This document shows, piece by piece, positions 53,274 to 62,052 of a stretch of 64,000 nucleotides of DNA. The position numbers and the translations under genes were made by a program. Position 1 is the stretch's first letter; every line of letters starts with the position of its first letter. The notes under the pieces were generated by a model, which was not told where the DNA came from, made no database searches, and saw nothing but the letters and a program-made list of their open reading frames with translations. Origin of the DNA: Aminobacter carboxidus (GTDB taxonomy: Bacteria; Pseudomonadota; Alphaproteobacteria; Rhizobiales; Rhizobiaceae); the NCBI RefSeq assembly GCF_014863355.1, contig NZ_JACZEP010000009.1, positions 62,001 to 126,000 on the forward strand, written 5' to 3'.

Positions 53274-54188
53274 ATGACCCAAGCCAGCATATCCGACACG
53301 GCCATCGCTACACACTCCGCTCCGCCGGACGCGCGCAGCGGTTTCCGCTTGCCAACCCATTGGCTCGGCGTCGCGCCCTTCTTCATCTTCGCCATGATGT
53401 TCTTGATCTTGCCGACGCTCTATCTCGTCATCGGCGCGTTCCAGAACGACCAGGGCCAGTACACGCTCGACAACATCCGCCAGCTCTTCATCGACAAGTC
53501 GATCCGCGACGCCTACTGGGTGTCGATCAAGATCAGCTTCTGGTCGGCCACCGTCGGCGCCTTCATCGGCCTCGCCATGGCGATCGCCATCGTGCGCGGC
53601 GGCCTGCCGGCCTGGGTGAGGTCGTCGACGATGACGTTTTCGGGCGTCGCCTCCAATTTCGCCGGCGTGCCGCTGGCCTTTGCCTTCCTCGCCACGCTCG
53701 GCCGTCTGGGCCTGGTGACCGTTCTGCTGCGTGGCATCGGCATCGACATCTACGCGATGGGCTTCAACGTGCTGACGTCGTGGGGCCTGATCATCGTCTA
53801 CCTGTTCTTCCAGATCCCGCTGATGATCGTCATCATCACGCCGGCGATCGACGGGCTCAAGCGCGAGTGGGGCGAGGCGGCAGCCACGCTTGGCGCCACC
53901 ACCTGGCAGTACTGGCGCATGGTGGTCATCCCGGTGCTGTGGCCAAGCTTCCTCGGCACGGTGATCCTGCTGTTTGCCAATTCCTTCGGCGCCATCGCTA
54001 CGGCCTATGCCTTCACCGGATCGTCGCTCAACATCGTGCCGATCAAGCTTTATGCCCAGATCCGTGGCGATGTGCTGCACAATCCGCATCTCGGCTATGC
54101 GTTGGCCTTCGGTATGATCGTCGTCACCGGCCTCGCCAACATCTTCTATATCTGGTTCCGCACCCGCAGCGAGAGGTGGCTGAAATGA
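53274..54188 (+). CDS. ABC transporter permease 1
   Basis: Inner-membrane permease of the spermidine/iron (PotB/FbpB) type, about 304 residues with six to seven helices. The ATPase-docking EAA loop reads EWGEAAATLGATTWQYWRMVVIPVLWPS (about 200-227). ATG 53274 is chosen over an ATG at 53217 because the earlier one lies inside the intergenic stem-loop region. It overlaps the second permease by 4 bases. Confidence 0.86.
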   Translation: MTQASISDTAIATHSAPPDARSGFRLPTHWLGVAPFFIFAMMFLILPTLYLVIGAFQNDQGQYTLDNIRQLFIDKSIRDAYWVSIKISFWSATVGAFIGLAMAIAIVRGGLPAWVRSSTMTFSGVASNFAGVPLAFAFLATLGRLGLVTVLLRGIGIDIYAMGFNVLTSWGLIIVYLFFQIPLMIVIITPAIDGLKREWGEAAATLGATTWQYWRMVVIPVLWPSFLGTVILLFANSFGAIATAYAFTGSSLNIVPIKLYAQIRGDVLHNPHLGYALAFGMIVVTGLANIFYIWFRTRSERWLK

Positions 54189-54976
54189 AGACCAGTCGCT
54201 TCTGGGCCTGGCTCGTCTTTATCGTCGGCGCCGCCTATTTCTTCATCCCGCTGATCGCCACCTTCGAATTCTCGCTGCGCATGCGGCGCGGCGAATACTC
54301 CTTCGACGCTTACCGCGTCGTGCTCGGCGATGCACGTTTCCAGGAGACCTTCGCCTATTCGGTGACGGTCGCTGTCTTCACCATCCTGCTCGGCGTGTTT
54401 CTCGTCGTGCCGACCGCCTACTGGATCAGGCTGCGCATGCCGCAGCTGAGGCCAATCGTCGAGTTCATCACGCTTTTGCCGCTGGTCATTCCGGCGATCG
54501 TCATCGTTTTCGGCTACATCAGGATGTATGGCTCGAACTCGCCACTGCCCTTCCTCGGCTCGGCGCGCGGTACCGACGCGCTACTGGTCATCGGCTATGC
54601 CACGCTGGCGCTGCCCTACATGTACCGCGCCGTCGACACCGGCCTGCGCACCATCGACGTGCGCACGCTGACCGAGGCGGCACAGATTCTCGGCGCCGGC
54701 TGGACCACGATCATCGCCCGCGTCATCCTGCCCAATGTGCTGATTGCCGTGCTGTCGGGTGCCTTCCTGACCTTCGCCATCGTCATTGGCGAGTTCACGC
54801 TGGCGAGCCTGCTCAACCGTCCGGCCTTCGGTCCTTACCTGCAGAACATCGGCGCCAATCGCGCCTATGAGCCGGCAGCACTTGCGGTCATCGCCTTCGC
54901 CATCACCTGGGGCTGCATGTCGGTGATCCAGATTCTCGCCCGTTTCGCGCCGAAGTCGGCAAACCGCCCGAACTGA
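54185..54976 (+). CDS. ABC transporter permease 2
   Basis: Second inner-membrane permease (PotC type), 263 residues, six helices. The EAA loop is LTEAAQILGAGWTTIIARVILPNVL (about 164-188). ATG 54185 overlaps the stop of permease 1 (ATGA), so the pair is translationally coupled. The ATPase gene begins 19 bases after its stop. Confidence 0.9.
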   Translation: MKTSRFWAWLVFIVGAAYFFIPLIATFEFSLRMRRGEYSFDAYRVVLGDARFQETFAYSVTVAVFTILLGVFLVVPTAYWIRLRMPQLRPIVEFITLLPLVIPAIVIVFGYIRMYGSNSPLPFLGSARGTDALLVIGYATLALPYMYRAVDTGLRTIDVRTLTEAAQILGAGWTTIIARVILPNVLIAVLSGAFLTFAIVIGEFTLASLLNRPAFGPYLQNIGANRAYEPAALAVIAFAITWGCMSVIQILARFAPKSANRPN

Positions 54977-54995
54977 ACAAGAAGAGCACAAGCCA

Positions 54996-56060
54996 ATGGC
55001 CGATCCCTTCCTTTCCATCCAGAGCGTCAAGAAGTCCTTCGGCAACGTCGCCGTGGTCAAGGACTTCAACCTCGACGTCGGTGCCGGCGAGTTCGTCTCC
55101 TTCCTCGGGCCGTCGGGCTGCGGCAAGACCACCATGCTGCGCATCGTCGCCGGCTTCGAGGAGCCCTCGGCCGGCAAGGTGCTGATCGGCGGCAAGGATG
55201 TCACCGGCCTCAAGCCGAACCAGCGCAACATCGGCATGGTGTTCCAGGCCTATGCGCTGTTTCCCAACCTGACCGTCGCCCAAAACATCGGCTTTGGCCT
55301 CAAGGTCGCCGGTATGCCCAAGGCGGAGGCCCAAGCGCGTATCGACGAGATGCTCGCCATCATCAAGCTGCCCGACTTCGGCGACCGCTATCCTTACCAG
55401 CTCTCCGGCGGCCAGCAGCAGCGCATAGCACTGGCGCGCGCGCTCGCGCCCAAGCCCAAGCTGTTGTTGCTCGACGAGCCGCTGTCGGCGCTCGACGCCA
55501 AGGTGCGCATTTCGCTGCGCGAGGAAATCCGCTCGATCCAGAAGAAGCTCGGCATCACCACCATCTTCGTCACCCACGACCAGGAAGAGGCGCTGTCGAT
55601 GTCCGACCGCATCGTGGTGATGAACGAAGGTCGTGCCGACCAGACCGGCACGCCGTTTGAGATTTACAACCGGCCGTCGACCAAGTTCGTCGCCAATTTC
55701 GTCGGCACGCTCAACGTGCTCGAAGGCACGATCAGCGACGCGGCTTCCGGCACCGTCAAGATCAACGCCGAGGAGATCGGCCTCAAGGGCAAGCTCAACG
55801 GCTCGAAGGCAGGCGACACGCTGTCGCTGGCGCTCCGGCCCGAGGCGATCTCGCTTGGCCGCAAGGCCGGCAACGACTCCAACCTGACCGGCCAGATCGC
55901 CGACGTGCATTTCCTGGGCTCGGTCATCCGCGTCCGCGTCGGCGTCGGCCAGAACGTGGTGTCGCTCGACACCTTCAACAGCCCAAGCAGCCCGCCACCG
56001 GTCGTTGGCCAAAAGACCGAAATCAGCTTCTCCTCCGGCGACGTGCTGGTGCTGCACTAG
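54996..56060 (+). CDS. ABC transporter ATP-binding protein (PotA/FbpC type)
   Basis: ATPase of the same ABC importer, 354 residues. Walker A GPSGCGKT (38-45), Q-loop near 84, signature LSGGQ (136-140), Walker B with Asp160-Glu161, and the switch HD are all intact; the last 110 residues form a TOBE-type regulatory domain. It is last in the operon and followed by a strong terminator at 56085-56122. Confidence 0.92.
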   Translation: MADPFLSIQSVKKSFGNVAVVKDFNLDVGAGEFVSFLGPSGCGKTTMLRIVAGFEEPSAGKVLIGGKDVTGLKPNQRNIGMVFQAYALFPNLTVAQNIGFGLKVAGMPKAEAQARIDEMLAIIKLPDFGDRYPYQLSGGQQQRIALARALAPKPKLLLLDEPLSALDAKVRISLREEIRSIQKKLGITTIFVTHDQEEALSMSDRIVVMNEGRADQTGTPFEIYNRPSTKFVANFVGTLNVLEGTISDAASGTVKINAEEIGLKGKLNGSKAGDTLSLALRPEAISLGRKAGNDSNLTGQIADVHFLGSVIRVRVGVGQNVVSLDTFNSPSSPPPVVGQKTEISFSSGDVLVLH

Positions 56061-56084
56061 GGGGCTTTGTATCGAACAAATCCT

Positions 56085-56122
56085 AAGCAAAGCGGGGAAG
56101 GCTTTCCCCGCTTTGCTTTTTT
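56085..56122 (+). terminator. Strong Rho-independent terminator after ABC operon
   Basis: 15-bp stem AAGCAAAGCGGGGAA pairing with TTCCCCGCTTTGCTT around GGCT, followed by T-run. It starts 25 bases after the ATPase stop. Confidence 0.92.
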
Positions 56123-56187
56123 GGCAGCCGCTGCCTTGGGCTTTCGCCGCAGCCGGCAGTTTCGGCGCAGATCGCCATGCGCCTCAT

Positions 56188-56383
56188 TCCTTCGCACCCC
56201 CCTCTGGCCTGCCGGCCATCTCCCCCACAAGGAGGGAGATTAGTCTCGTCGCCGGCGGCGCTCACCCTGGAACATCGCAGGGATTAGCCTAGCGATGTTG
56301 GCGATTGGCCGAGAGGTCGATGACGGCGTGATCTCCCTCCTTGTGGGGGAGATGGCCGGCAGGCCAGAGGGGGGTGCGAAGGA
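56188..56383. repeat. Giant intergenic palindrome, family copy B (53-bp perfect arms)
   Basis: Left arm 56188-56240 and right arm 56331-56383 are exact inverted copies over 53 bases (central element ATCTCCCTCCTTGTGGGGGA on the right). The 90-base interior holds TGGCGATTGGCCG-like sequence without a gene. Perfect symmetry implies recent duplication or active maintenance. Confidence 0.88.
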
Positions 56384-56502
56384 TCGCTACCTGCGCAATT
56401 TGCTACATAGAGTGGCGCACCTTTTGTCCAGTGCTGCAACAAGCGTGGTTTGGCGAAGGGGAGGGCCTTCCCAAATCCCCCACCGCCCTGTTTAGTCCCG
56501 AC

Positions 56503-57414
56503 ATGGCCTTCACGCTTCGCCAGCTCCAGTTCTTCGTTGCCGTCGCCGAACAGGGCACGATTTCGCGTGCGGCGCAGAACCTGTCGATCTCGCAGTCGTC
56601 GGTGACCGAGGCGATTAAGGAACTGGAGGGCGATCTTGGCGTCGAGCTGTTCGAGCGCCATCCGCGCGGCCTCAACATCACCCACAAGGGCCACCAGTTC
56701 CTGCGTCACGCCACCAAGATCCTCGCCGATGTGTCAGACGCGCGGCGCACCTTCTTTGGCGGCCAGGCCACCGCCACCGGCCAGCTCAAGCTCGGCGTCA
56801 CCTCGCTGGTCGCCGGCTACGTGCTCTCCGATCTTCTGGCGCGTTACCGCCGCGCCCATCCGGCGGTCGAGATCTCGGCGATCGAGGACAATGGCGATTA
56901 TCTCGAGCACCTTCTGGTCGGCGGCAAGCTCGACCTCGCCGTCATGGTCACCTCCAATCTGCGTGACCGCATGGCGCTGCAGTCGGAGATCCTCGAGGTC
57001 TCGGCCTACAGGCTGTGGCTGCCGCTTGGCCACCCGCTCGCCTCGGCCGAGATCATCAGTGTCGGCGACATCGCGTCCGAACCGCTGATCATGCTGTCGG
57101 TCGACGAGATCGAGGAGAACACCGGCAAGCTGCTTGCGGCCATCGGCGCCAAGCCGCATGTCGCCTTCCGCACGCGTTCGGTGGAAGCCGTGCGTTCGCT
57201 GGTCGCTACCGGGGCAGGGGTGGCGCTGCTGCCTGACCTTGTCTACCGGCCCTGGTCGCTGGAAGGAGACAGGATCGAGTCGCGCGACGTCTCCGGTTCG
57301 CTGCCGGTGGTGCAGGTCGGCATGGTGTGGCGCCGCGGCTCGTCGCTGTTGGCGGCGGCGCGCGATTTCATCGGCATCGCCCAGGCGCAGCGGACCGTCC
57401 GCCAGAAGCTTTGA
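56503..57414 (+). CDS. LysR-family transcriptional regulator
   Basis: Regulator of 303 residues. The N-terminal winged helix (FTLRQLQFFVAVAEQGTISRAAQNLSISQSSVTEAIKELE, residues 3-42) is followed by the usual substrate-binding domain (about 90-295). ATG 56503 is where homology starts; no strong ribosome site is seen. It lies in the same direction as, and 217 bases before, the polyamine-type ABC operon, and is the likely regulator of it. LysR regulators are often divergent from targets, so this placement is slightly unusual. Confidence 0.87.
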   Translation: MAFTLRQLQFFVAVAEQGTISRAAQNLSISQSSVTEAIKELEGDLGVELFERHPRGLNITHKGHQFLRHATKILADVSDARRTFFGGQATATGQLKLGVTSLVAGYVLSDLLARYRRAHPAVEISAIEDNGDYLEHLLVGGKLDLAVMVTSNLRDRMALQSEILEVSAYRLWLPLGHPLASAEIISVGDIASEPLIMLSVDEIEENTGKLLAAIGAKPHVAFRTRSVEAVRSLVATGAGVALLPDLVYRPWSLEGDRIESRDVSGSLPVVQVGMVWRRGSSLLAAARDFIGIAQAQRTVRQKL

Positions 57415-57631
57415 CGCGGCCGCCCTGAAAATCGGTGTCGGAAAGCACAATGCTTCAAGATGCCAGAGCGTCCTTTGCGCGTCCGAACCGACGCGCGGCG
57501 CTCTCGGTATCGGAAAAACCGATATCACCCTTCTTTCGAATGAATTTGCGAAACCTGCGCTTTCACAGCACCTTTCGTGTCAGGGCAACACCGCCAATAA
57601 GAGAGCGGTTCCTGCACATGGGAGGATCGAG

Positions 57632-58786
57632 ATGAAGGCATTTCTGAAATCCTGCACGGCAATCGCCTTGGCTTGCAGCTTTTCCGGCCAGGCGGTGGCG
57701 CAGGTCAAGGAAATCGGCGCTGGCGAAGGCCAGGTCAACATCATCGCCTGGCCGGGCTACATCGAGCGCGGCGAGACCGACAAGAACTACGACTGGGTGA
57801 CGGATTTCGAAAAGGCGTCGGGCTGCAAGGTCAATGTCAAGACGGCTGCCACCTCCGACGAAATGGTGGCGCTGATGAACGAGGGCGGCTTCGACCTCGT
57901 CACCGCCTCGGGCGATGCCTCGCTGCGCCTCGTTGCCGGCAAGCGCGTGCAGCCGATCAATACGGATCTCGTCAAGAGCTGGTCGACCGTCGACGAGCGC
58001 CTCAAGGATGCGCCGTGGTTCACCGTCGATGGCCAGCATTATGGCGTGCCCTATCAGTGGGGCCCGAACGTGCTGATGTACAACACCAGCGTGTTCAAGG
58101 AAGCGCCGAAGAGCTGGAACGTTGTCTTCGAGGCGATGGACCTGCCAGACGGCAAGCCCAACAAGGGCCGCGTCCAGGCCTATGACGGCCCGATCCATGT
58201 CGCCGACGCCGCCAACTACCTGATGGCGCACAAGCCCGAACTCGGCATCAAGGACCCCTACGAGCTCAATGAGGATCAGTACAAGGCAGCGCTCGATCTG
58301 CTGCGCGTCCAGCGCACGCTTGTCGGTCGCTACTGGCACGACGCCATGATCCAGATCGACGACTTCAAGAACGAAGGCGTCGTCGCCTCGGGTTCGTGGC
58401 CGTTCCAGGTCAACCTGCTCGGCTCCGAAAAGCAGCCTGTCGCTTCGACCATCCCGGAAGAGGGCGCCACGGGCTGGGCCGACACGACGATGATGCATGT
58501 CGACGCCGCCAATCCGAACTGCGCCTATATGTGGCTCGAGCATTCGCTGAACCCCAAGCTGCAGGGCGACCTCGCCGCCTGGTTCGGCTCCAACCCCGCA
58601 GTGCCGGCGGCCTGCAAGGGCAACGCTCTGCTCACCGACGAAGGCTGCAAGACCAACGGCTTCGAGGAGTTCGCCAGGATCAAGTTCTGGAAGACGCCGG
58701 TGTCGAAGTGCGCCAGCCAGAACGATCAGTGCGTGCCCTATTATCGCTGGGTGTCGGATTATATCGGCGTGATCGGCGGCCGCTGA
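57632..58786 (+). CDS. ABC transporter substrate-binding protein, spermidine/putrescine type
   Basis: Periplasmic polyamine receptor of 384 residues (PotD/PotF class). A Sec signal (KAFLKSCTAIALACSFSGQAVAQ) is followed by the family phrase NIIAWPGYIERGETDKNYDWV and acidic pocket residues (Asp in DLVTASGDAS, Glu and Asp in the second lobe). GGAGG precedes the ATG. It opens the operon receptor-ATPase-permease-permease-aldehyde dehydrogenase, consistent with import of putrescine or a related diamine. Confidence 0.87.
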   Translation: MKAFLKSCTAIALACSFSGQAVAQVKEIGAGEGQVNIIAWPGYIERGETDKNYDWVTDFEKASGCKVNVKTAATSDEMVALMNEGGFDLVTASGDASLRLVAGKRVQPINTDLVKSWSTVDERLKDAPWFTVDGQHYGVPYQWGPNVLMYNTSVFKEAPKSWNVVFEAMDLPDGKPNKGRVQAYDGPIHVADAANYLMAHKPELGIKDPYELNEDQYKAALDLLRVQRTLVGRYWHDAMIQIDDFKNEGVVASGSWPFQVNLLGSEKQPVASTIPEEGATGWADTTMMHVDAANPNCAYMWLEHSLNPKLQGDLAAWFGSNPAVPAACKGNALLTDEGCKTNGFEEFARIKFWKTPVSKCASQNDQCVPYYRWVSDYIGVIGGR

Positions 58787-58802
58787 GGCCGGCAACAAAC
58801 GA

Positions 58803-58860
58803 TGCCCCCCTCGCCAGGCCGCATTGCGGCCGCCCTCTCCCTCAGGGGAGAGGGGGCGGA
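58803..58860. repeat. Intergenic palindrome, family half-copy C
   Basis: Two small hairpins, GGCCGC/GCGGCC (58817-58831) and CCGCCCTCTCCC / GGGAGAGGGGGCGG (58830-58859), with the same CTCTCCC/GGGAGAG core as copies A and D but only one side present. Confidence 0.6.
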
Positions 58861-58999
58861 GGGCTTCAACCGACCCTTTGAGACGACCGCCTGACAGCGC
58901 GGCATGAAGGCATCGGCGGCCGCTGAGGCCGAATGCGCAGCCATGCCCGGGCATTTCGCCCCGGACGCATATGGCCCCAGACATCGGAAGCTAAAGACG

Positions 59000-59998
59000 A
59001 TGACCCCAGCAGTCGCCTTTCAAAAGACCTCTCGCCACTTCGGTGCGGTGCGCGCGGTCGATGCCGTCGACCTCGAGATCAAGCCGGGCGAATTCTTCGC
59101 CATGCTGGGTCCGTCGGGCTCGGGCAAGACCACCTGCCTCAGGCTGATCGCCGGCTTCGAGCAGCCGACCGCGGGCAGCATCTCGATCTTCGGCGAACGC
59201 GCCGAGGGCGTGCCGCCCTATCGGCGCAACGTCAATACGGTGTTTCAGGACTACGCGCTGTTCCCGCATCTCAACGTGCTCGACAACGTCGCTTACGGGC
59301 TGATGGTCAAGGGCGTCAGCCGGGACGAACGCCACCGCGCCGCCGAGGATGCGCTCAAGCTGGTGCAACTGCCGGGCTATGGCGGCCGCAAGCCGGGCCA
59401 ACTGTCCGGCGGCCAGCGGCAGCGCGTGGCGCTGGCGCGCGCTCTGGTCAACAAGCCCAAGGTGCTGCTGCTCGACGAGCCGCTCGGGGCGCTCGACCTC
59501 AAGTTGCGCGAAAGCATGCAGGAAGAGCTCAAGCAATTGCAAAAGGCGCTCGGCATCACCTTCGTCTTCGTCACCCATGACCAAGGCGAGGCGCTGTCGA
59601 TGGCCGACCGGGTCGCGGTGTTCAACGACGGTCGCATCATGCAGGTCGGCGCGCCGGAGGATATCTACCAGCGTCCGGCATCGCGCTTCGTTGCCGATTT
59701 CGTCGGCTCGTCCAACGTGCTGCCGCCCGACTTCGTCCAGCGCTACGCCGGCGAGCGGCGCTGGGGCAGTCTCCGGCCCGAGCAGATCCGCATTCGCCGC
59801 GACACCTCAGGCGATGGCGTCGCCGCGCGCGTCGTCTCGCGCCACTATCTGGGTGCTGCGACCAAGCTGTCGCTCGACGCCGATGGCCTCAGGCTGCATG
59901 CCACTGTGCCGTCGGGCGCCGCCATCCCCGAAGATGGCGCCCATGTCATGCTGACCTTCAACCGCGACCAGCTCCATTTGATGGAGGAGCAGGCATGA
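59000..59998 (+). CDS. ABC transporter ATP-binding protein (PotA type)
   Basis: ATPase of the second importer, 332 residues. Walker A GPSGSGKT (37-44), signature LSGGQ (135-139), Walker B Asp159-Glu160 and the H-loop in VTHDQGEALSM are present; the last 90 residues form a TOBE domain (SRHYLGAATKLSLDADG). ATG 59000 is chosen from homology; the preceding AAGACG site is weak, and an ATG at 58904 is possible but adds unrelated sequence. It overlaps the first permease by 4 bases. Confidence 0.9.
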   Translation: MTPAVAFQKTSRHFGAVRAVDAVDLEIKPGEFFAMLGPSGSGKTTCLRLIAGFEQPTAGSISIFGERAEGVPPYRRNVNTVFQDYALFPHLNVLDNVAYGLMVKGVSRDERHRAAEDALKLVQLPGYGGRKPGQLSGGQRQRVALARALVNKPKVLLLDEPLGALDLKLRESMQEELKQLQKALGITFVFVTHDQGEALSMADRVAVFNDGRIMQVGAPEDIYQRPASRFVADFVGSSNVLPPDFVQRYAGERRWGSLRPEQIRIRRDTSGDGVAARVVSRHYLGAATKLSLDADGLRLHATVPSGAAIPEDGAHVMLTFNRDQLHLMEEQA

Positions 59999-60966
59999 GC
60001 GTCCAGGCTGTGTCAGGCGCGTCCGACGTGGCTGCCGCGATCCTGCCCAGGCGTGGCGGCTTCGCCGGTGCGCTGTCGGACCTGTTGTGGCGCAAGCCGG
60101 GGCTGCTGTTGTTCTTGATGCTGGCACCGCCGCTGCTCTGGCTTGGCGTCGTCTACATCGGCTCGCTGATTGCGCTTTTGGCGCAGAGCTTCTTTTCGAT
60201 CGACGAATTCTCCGGCCTGATCAGCCGCGAGCTGACGCTCAAGACCTATGGCGACCTGTTCCAGCCGGCCAATCTCGACATCATCGTGCGCACGGTGACG
60301 ATGGCCGCACTGGTGACACTCGCCTCGGCGGTCGTTGCGTTTCCCATCGCCTACTACGCGGCGCGTTATGCCCGCGGCAAATGGAAGGCGCTGTTTTATC
60401 TCGGCGTCATGCTGCCCTTGTGGTCGAGCTACCTCGTCAAGGTCTATGCCTGGAAGCTGATCCTCGCCAAGGAAGGCATCCTGACCTGGGTGTTTGCCAA
60501 GCTGCATCTGTCGTGGCTGCTCGACGGTTGGCTGTCATTGCCCGTCGTCGGCGGCAACTCGCTGTCGGTCTCGTTCACCGGCACCTTCATCGTCTTCGTC
60601 TATGTCTGGCTGCCGTTCATGATCCTGCCGATCCAGGCGGCACTCGAGCGCGTCCCCGGCAATCTGGTCGAAGCCTCCTCCGACCTCGGCGCGTCACCGG
60701 GCCAGACGTTCCGCAACGTGCTGTTTCCACTGGCACTGCCAGGCATCGTCGCTGGCTCGATCTTCACCTTCTCGCTGACACTCGGCGACTACATCATCCC
60801 GCAGATCATCGGTACGTCCAGGCTGTTCATCGGCCAGGCCGTCTATGCACAGCAAGGCACTGCCGGCAACATCCCGCTCGCCGCCGCCTTCACCGTCGTG
60901 CCGATCGTCATCATGGGCTTCTACCTCTGGGGCGCCAAACGCATGGGGGCCTTCAATGCGCTGTGA
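59995..60966 (+). CDS. ABC transporter permease (PotB type)
   Basis: Inner-membrane permease of 323 residues, six helices and a long cytoplasmic N-terminus. The EAA loop is LVEASSDLGASPGQTFRNVLFPLALPG (about 222-248). ATG 59995 overlaps the ATPase stop (ATGA), indicating translational coupling. A large palindrome (copy D) separates it from the second permease. Confidence 0.9.
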   Translation: MSVQAVSGASDVAAAILPRRGGFAGALSDLLWRKPGLLLFLMLAPPLLWLGVVYIGSLIALLAQSFFSIDEFSGLISRELTLKTYGDLFQPANLDIIVRTVTMAALVTLASAVVAFPIAYYAARYARGKWKALFYLGVMLPLWSSYLVKVYAWKLILAKEGILTWVFAKLHLSWLLDGWLSLPVVGGNSLSVSFTGTFIVFVYVWLPFMILPIQAALERVPGNLVEASSDLGASPGQTFRNVLFPLALPGIVAGSIFTFSLTLGDYIIPQIIGTSRLFIGQAVYAQQGTAGNIPLAAAFTVVPIVIMGFYLWGAKRMGAFNAL

Positions 60967-60987
60967 GTCCAGTCTCTTGGCGGAAGC

Positions 60988-61165
60988 ACCCCCACTCCGT
61001 CGAGCCTCGCTCGACACCTCTCCCCCTGCCCGGGGGAGAGGAAGGGCGCGCGGGCACGGCTCGCGCTTCGACTTCCAGGTGAAGGGGCCGAGCGTGCCAC
61101 AGCCTCTTCCTCTCCCCCGTCGGTCGGGGGAGAGGTGGTTTGCGCAGCAAACCGGAGTGGGGGGC
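60988..61165. repeat. Large intergenic palindrome, family copy D
   Basis: Left block starting CACCCCCACTCCG and right block CGGAGTGGGGGGCG are inverted copies; inside lie two hairpins with the core CTCTCCCC / GGGGAGAG (61018-61041 and 61107-61135). It separates the two permease genes of one operon, where an mRNA-structure role is plausible. Confidence 0.75.
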
Positions 61166-61217
61166 GACCCTATCGCTCATGCTCATGAGGTCGACCATCT
61201 CCCGTTGGAGGCAGCCC

Positions 61218-62033
61218 ATGCGCTCTGACCGCTCGCAATCAGCGCCCCTCGGCATCAAGATCGCAGCCGCCGTGGGCCTCGCCTTCCTGCACCTGCCGAT
61301 CCTGCTGATCTTCGTCTACGCCTTCACGACGGAAGAAAAGAGCTACCAGTGGCCGCCGCCCGGCCTGACGACGCAGTGGTTCGCAGCCACCTGGGCACGG
61401 CCAGACGTCTGGCAGGCGCTCGGTCTGTCGGTGCAGGTCGCGGCGATCTCGACGGCTATCGCACTTGTGCTTGGCACGCTCTGTGCCGCCGCAGTCAGCC
61501 AGACCAGGTTCTTCGGCCGCGAGGCGATTTCGCTGCTGGTCATCCTGCCGATCGCGCTGCCCGGCATTATCACCGGTATCGCCCTGCGCTCGGCCTTCAG
61601 CCTGGCCGAAATCCCGTTTTCGTTCTGGACGATCGTGCTCGGCCACGCGACCTTCTGCGTCGTGGTCGTCTACAACAACGCGGTGGCGCGGTTTCGCCGC
61701 ACCTCGGGCTCGCTGATCGAAGCCTCGATGGATCTCGGCGCCGATGGCTTCCAGACGTTCCGGCATGTGATCCTGCCCAATATCGGCACGGCACTCCTGG
61801 CCGGCGGCATGCTGGCGTTCGCGCTGTCGTTCGACGAGGTCATCGTCACCACCTTCACCGCCGGACAGCAGCAGACGCTGCCGATCTGGATGCTCGAGGA
61901 ACTGGTACGGCCGCGCCAGCGCCCGGTCACCAATGTCGTCGCCATGGTCGTGGTTCTGGCGACCCTGCTGCCCATCCTCGCCGCCTATTACCTGACCCGC
62001 GAAGGCGACCAGATCGCCGGCGCCGGCAAATAA
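61218..62033 (+). CDS. ABC transporter permease (PotC type)
   Basis: Second permease of the polyamine-type importer, about 271 residues with six helices. The EAA loop is [25 protein letters not shown] (about 167-191). ATG 61218 has TTGGAGG upstream; further upstream in-frame ATGs lie in palindrome D. It is followed by the aldehyde dehydrogenase gene after 19 bases. Confidence 0.88.
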   Translation: MRSDRSQSAPLGIKIAAAVGLAFLHLPILLIFVYAFTTEEKSYQWPPPGLTTQWFAATWARPDVWQALGLSVQVAAISTAIALVLGTLCAAAVSQTRFFGREAISLLVILPIALPGIITGIALRSAFSLAEIPFSFWTIVLGHATFCVVVVYNNAVARFRRTSGSLIEASMDLGADGFQTFRHVILPNIGTALLAGGMLAFALSFDEVIVTTFTAGQQQTLPIWMLEELVRPRQRPVTNVVAMVVVLATLLPILAAYYLTREGDQIAGAGK

Positions 62034-62052
62034 GACTCGAAAGGGAGAAGTC

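Larger units (their letters stand above)
56061..56502. other. Intergenic region with terminator and giant palindrome
   Basis: A 440-base gap without a gene. It holds the terminator at 56085-56122, the two 53-base arms of palindrome copy B (56188-56240 and 56331-56383), and the presumed promoter region of the LysR gene. The open frame that runs through the right half is the upstream extension of the LysR frame and is not thought to be translated. Confidence 0.6.

Noticed and set aside
52134-54089. A 651-codon open frame opposite the ABC receptor and permease genes
   Set aside because: Spans two genuine genes and their intergenic hairpin; composition is that of a shadow frame.
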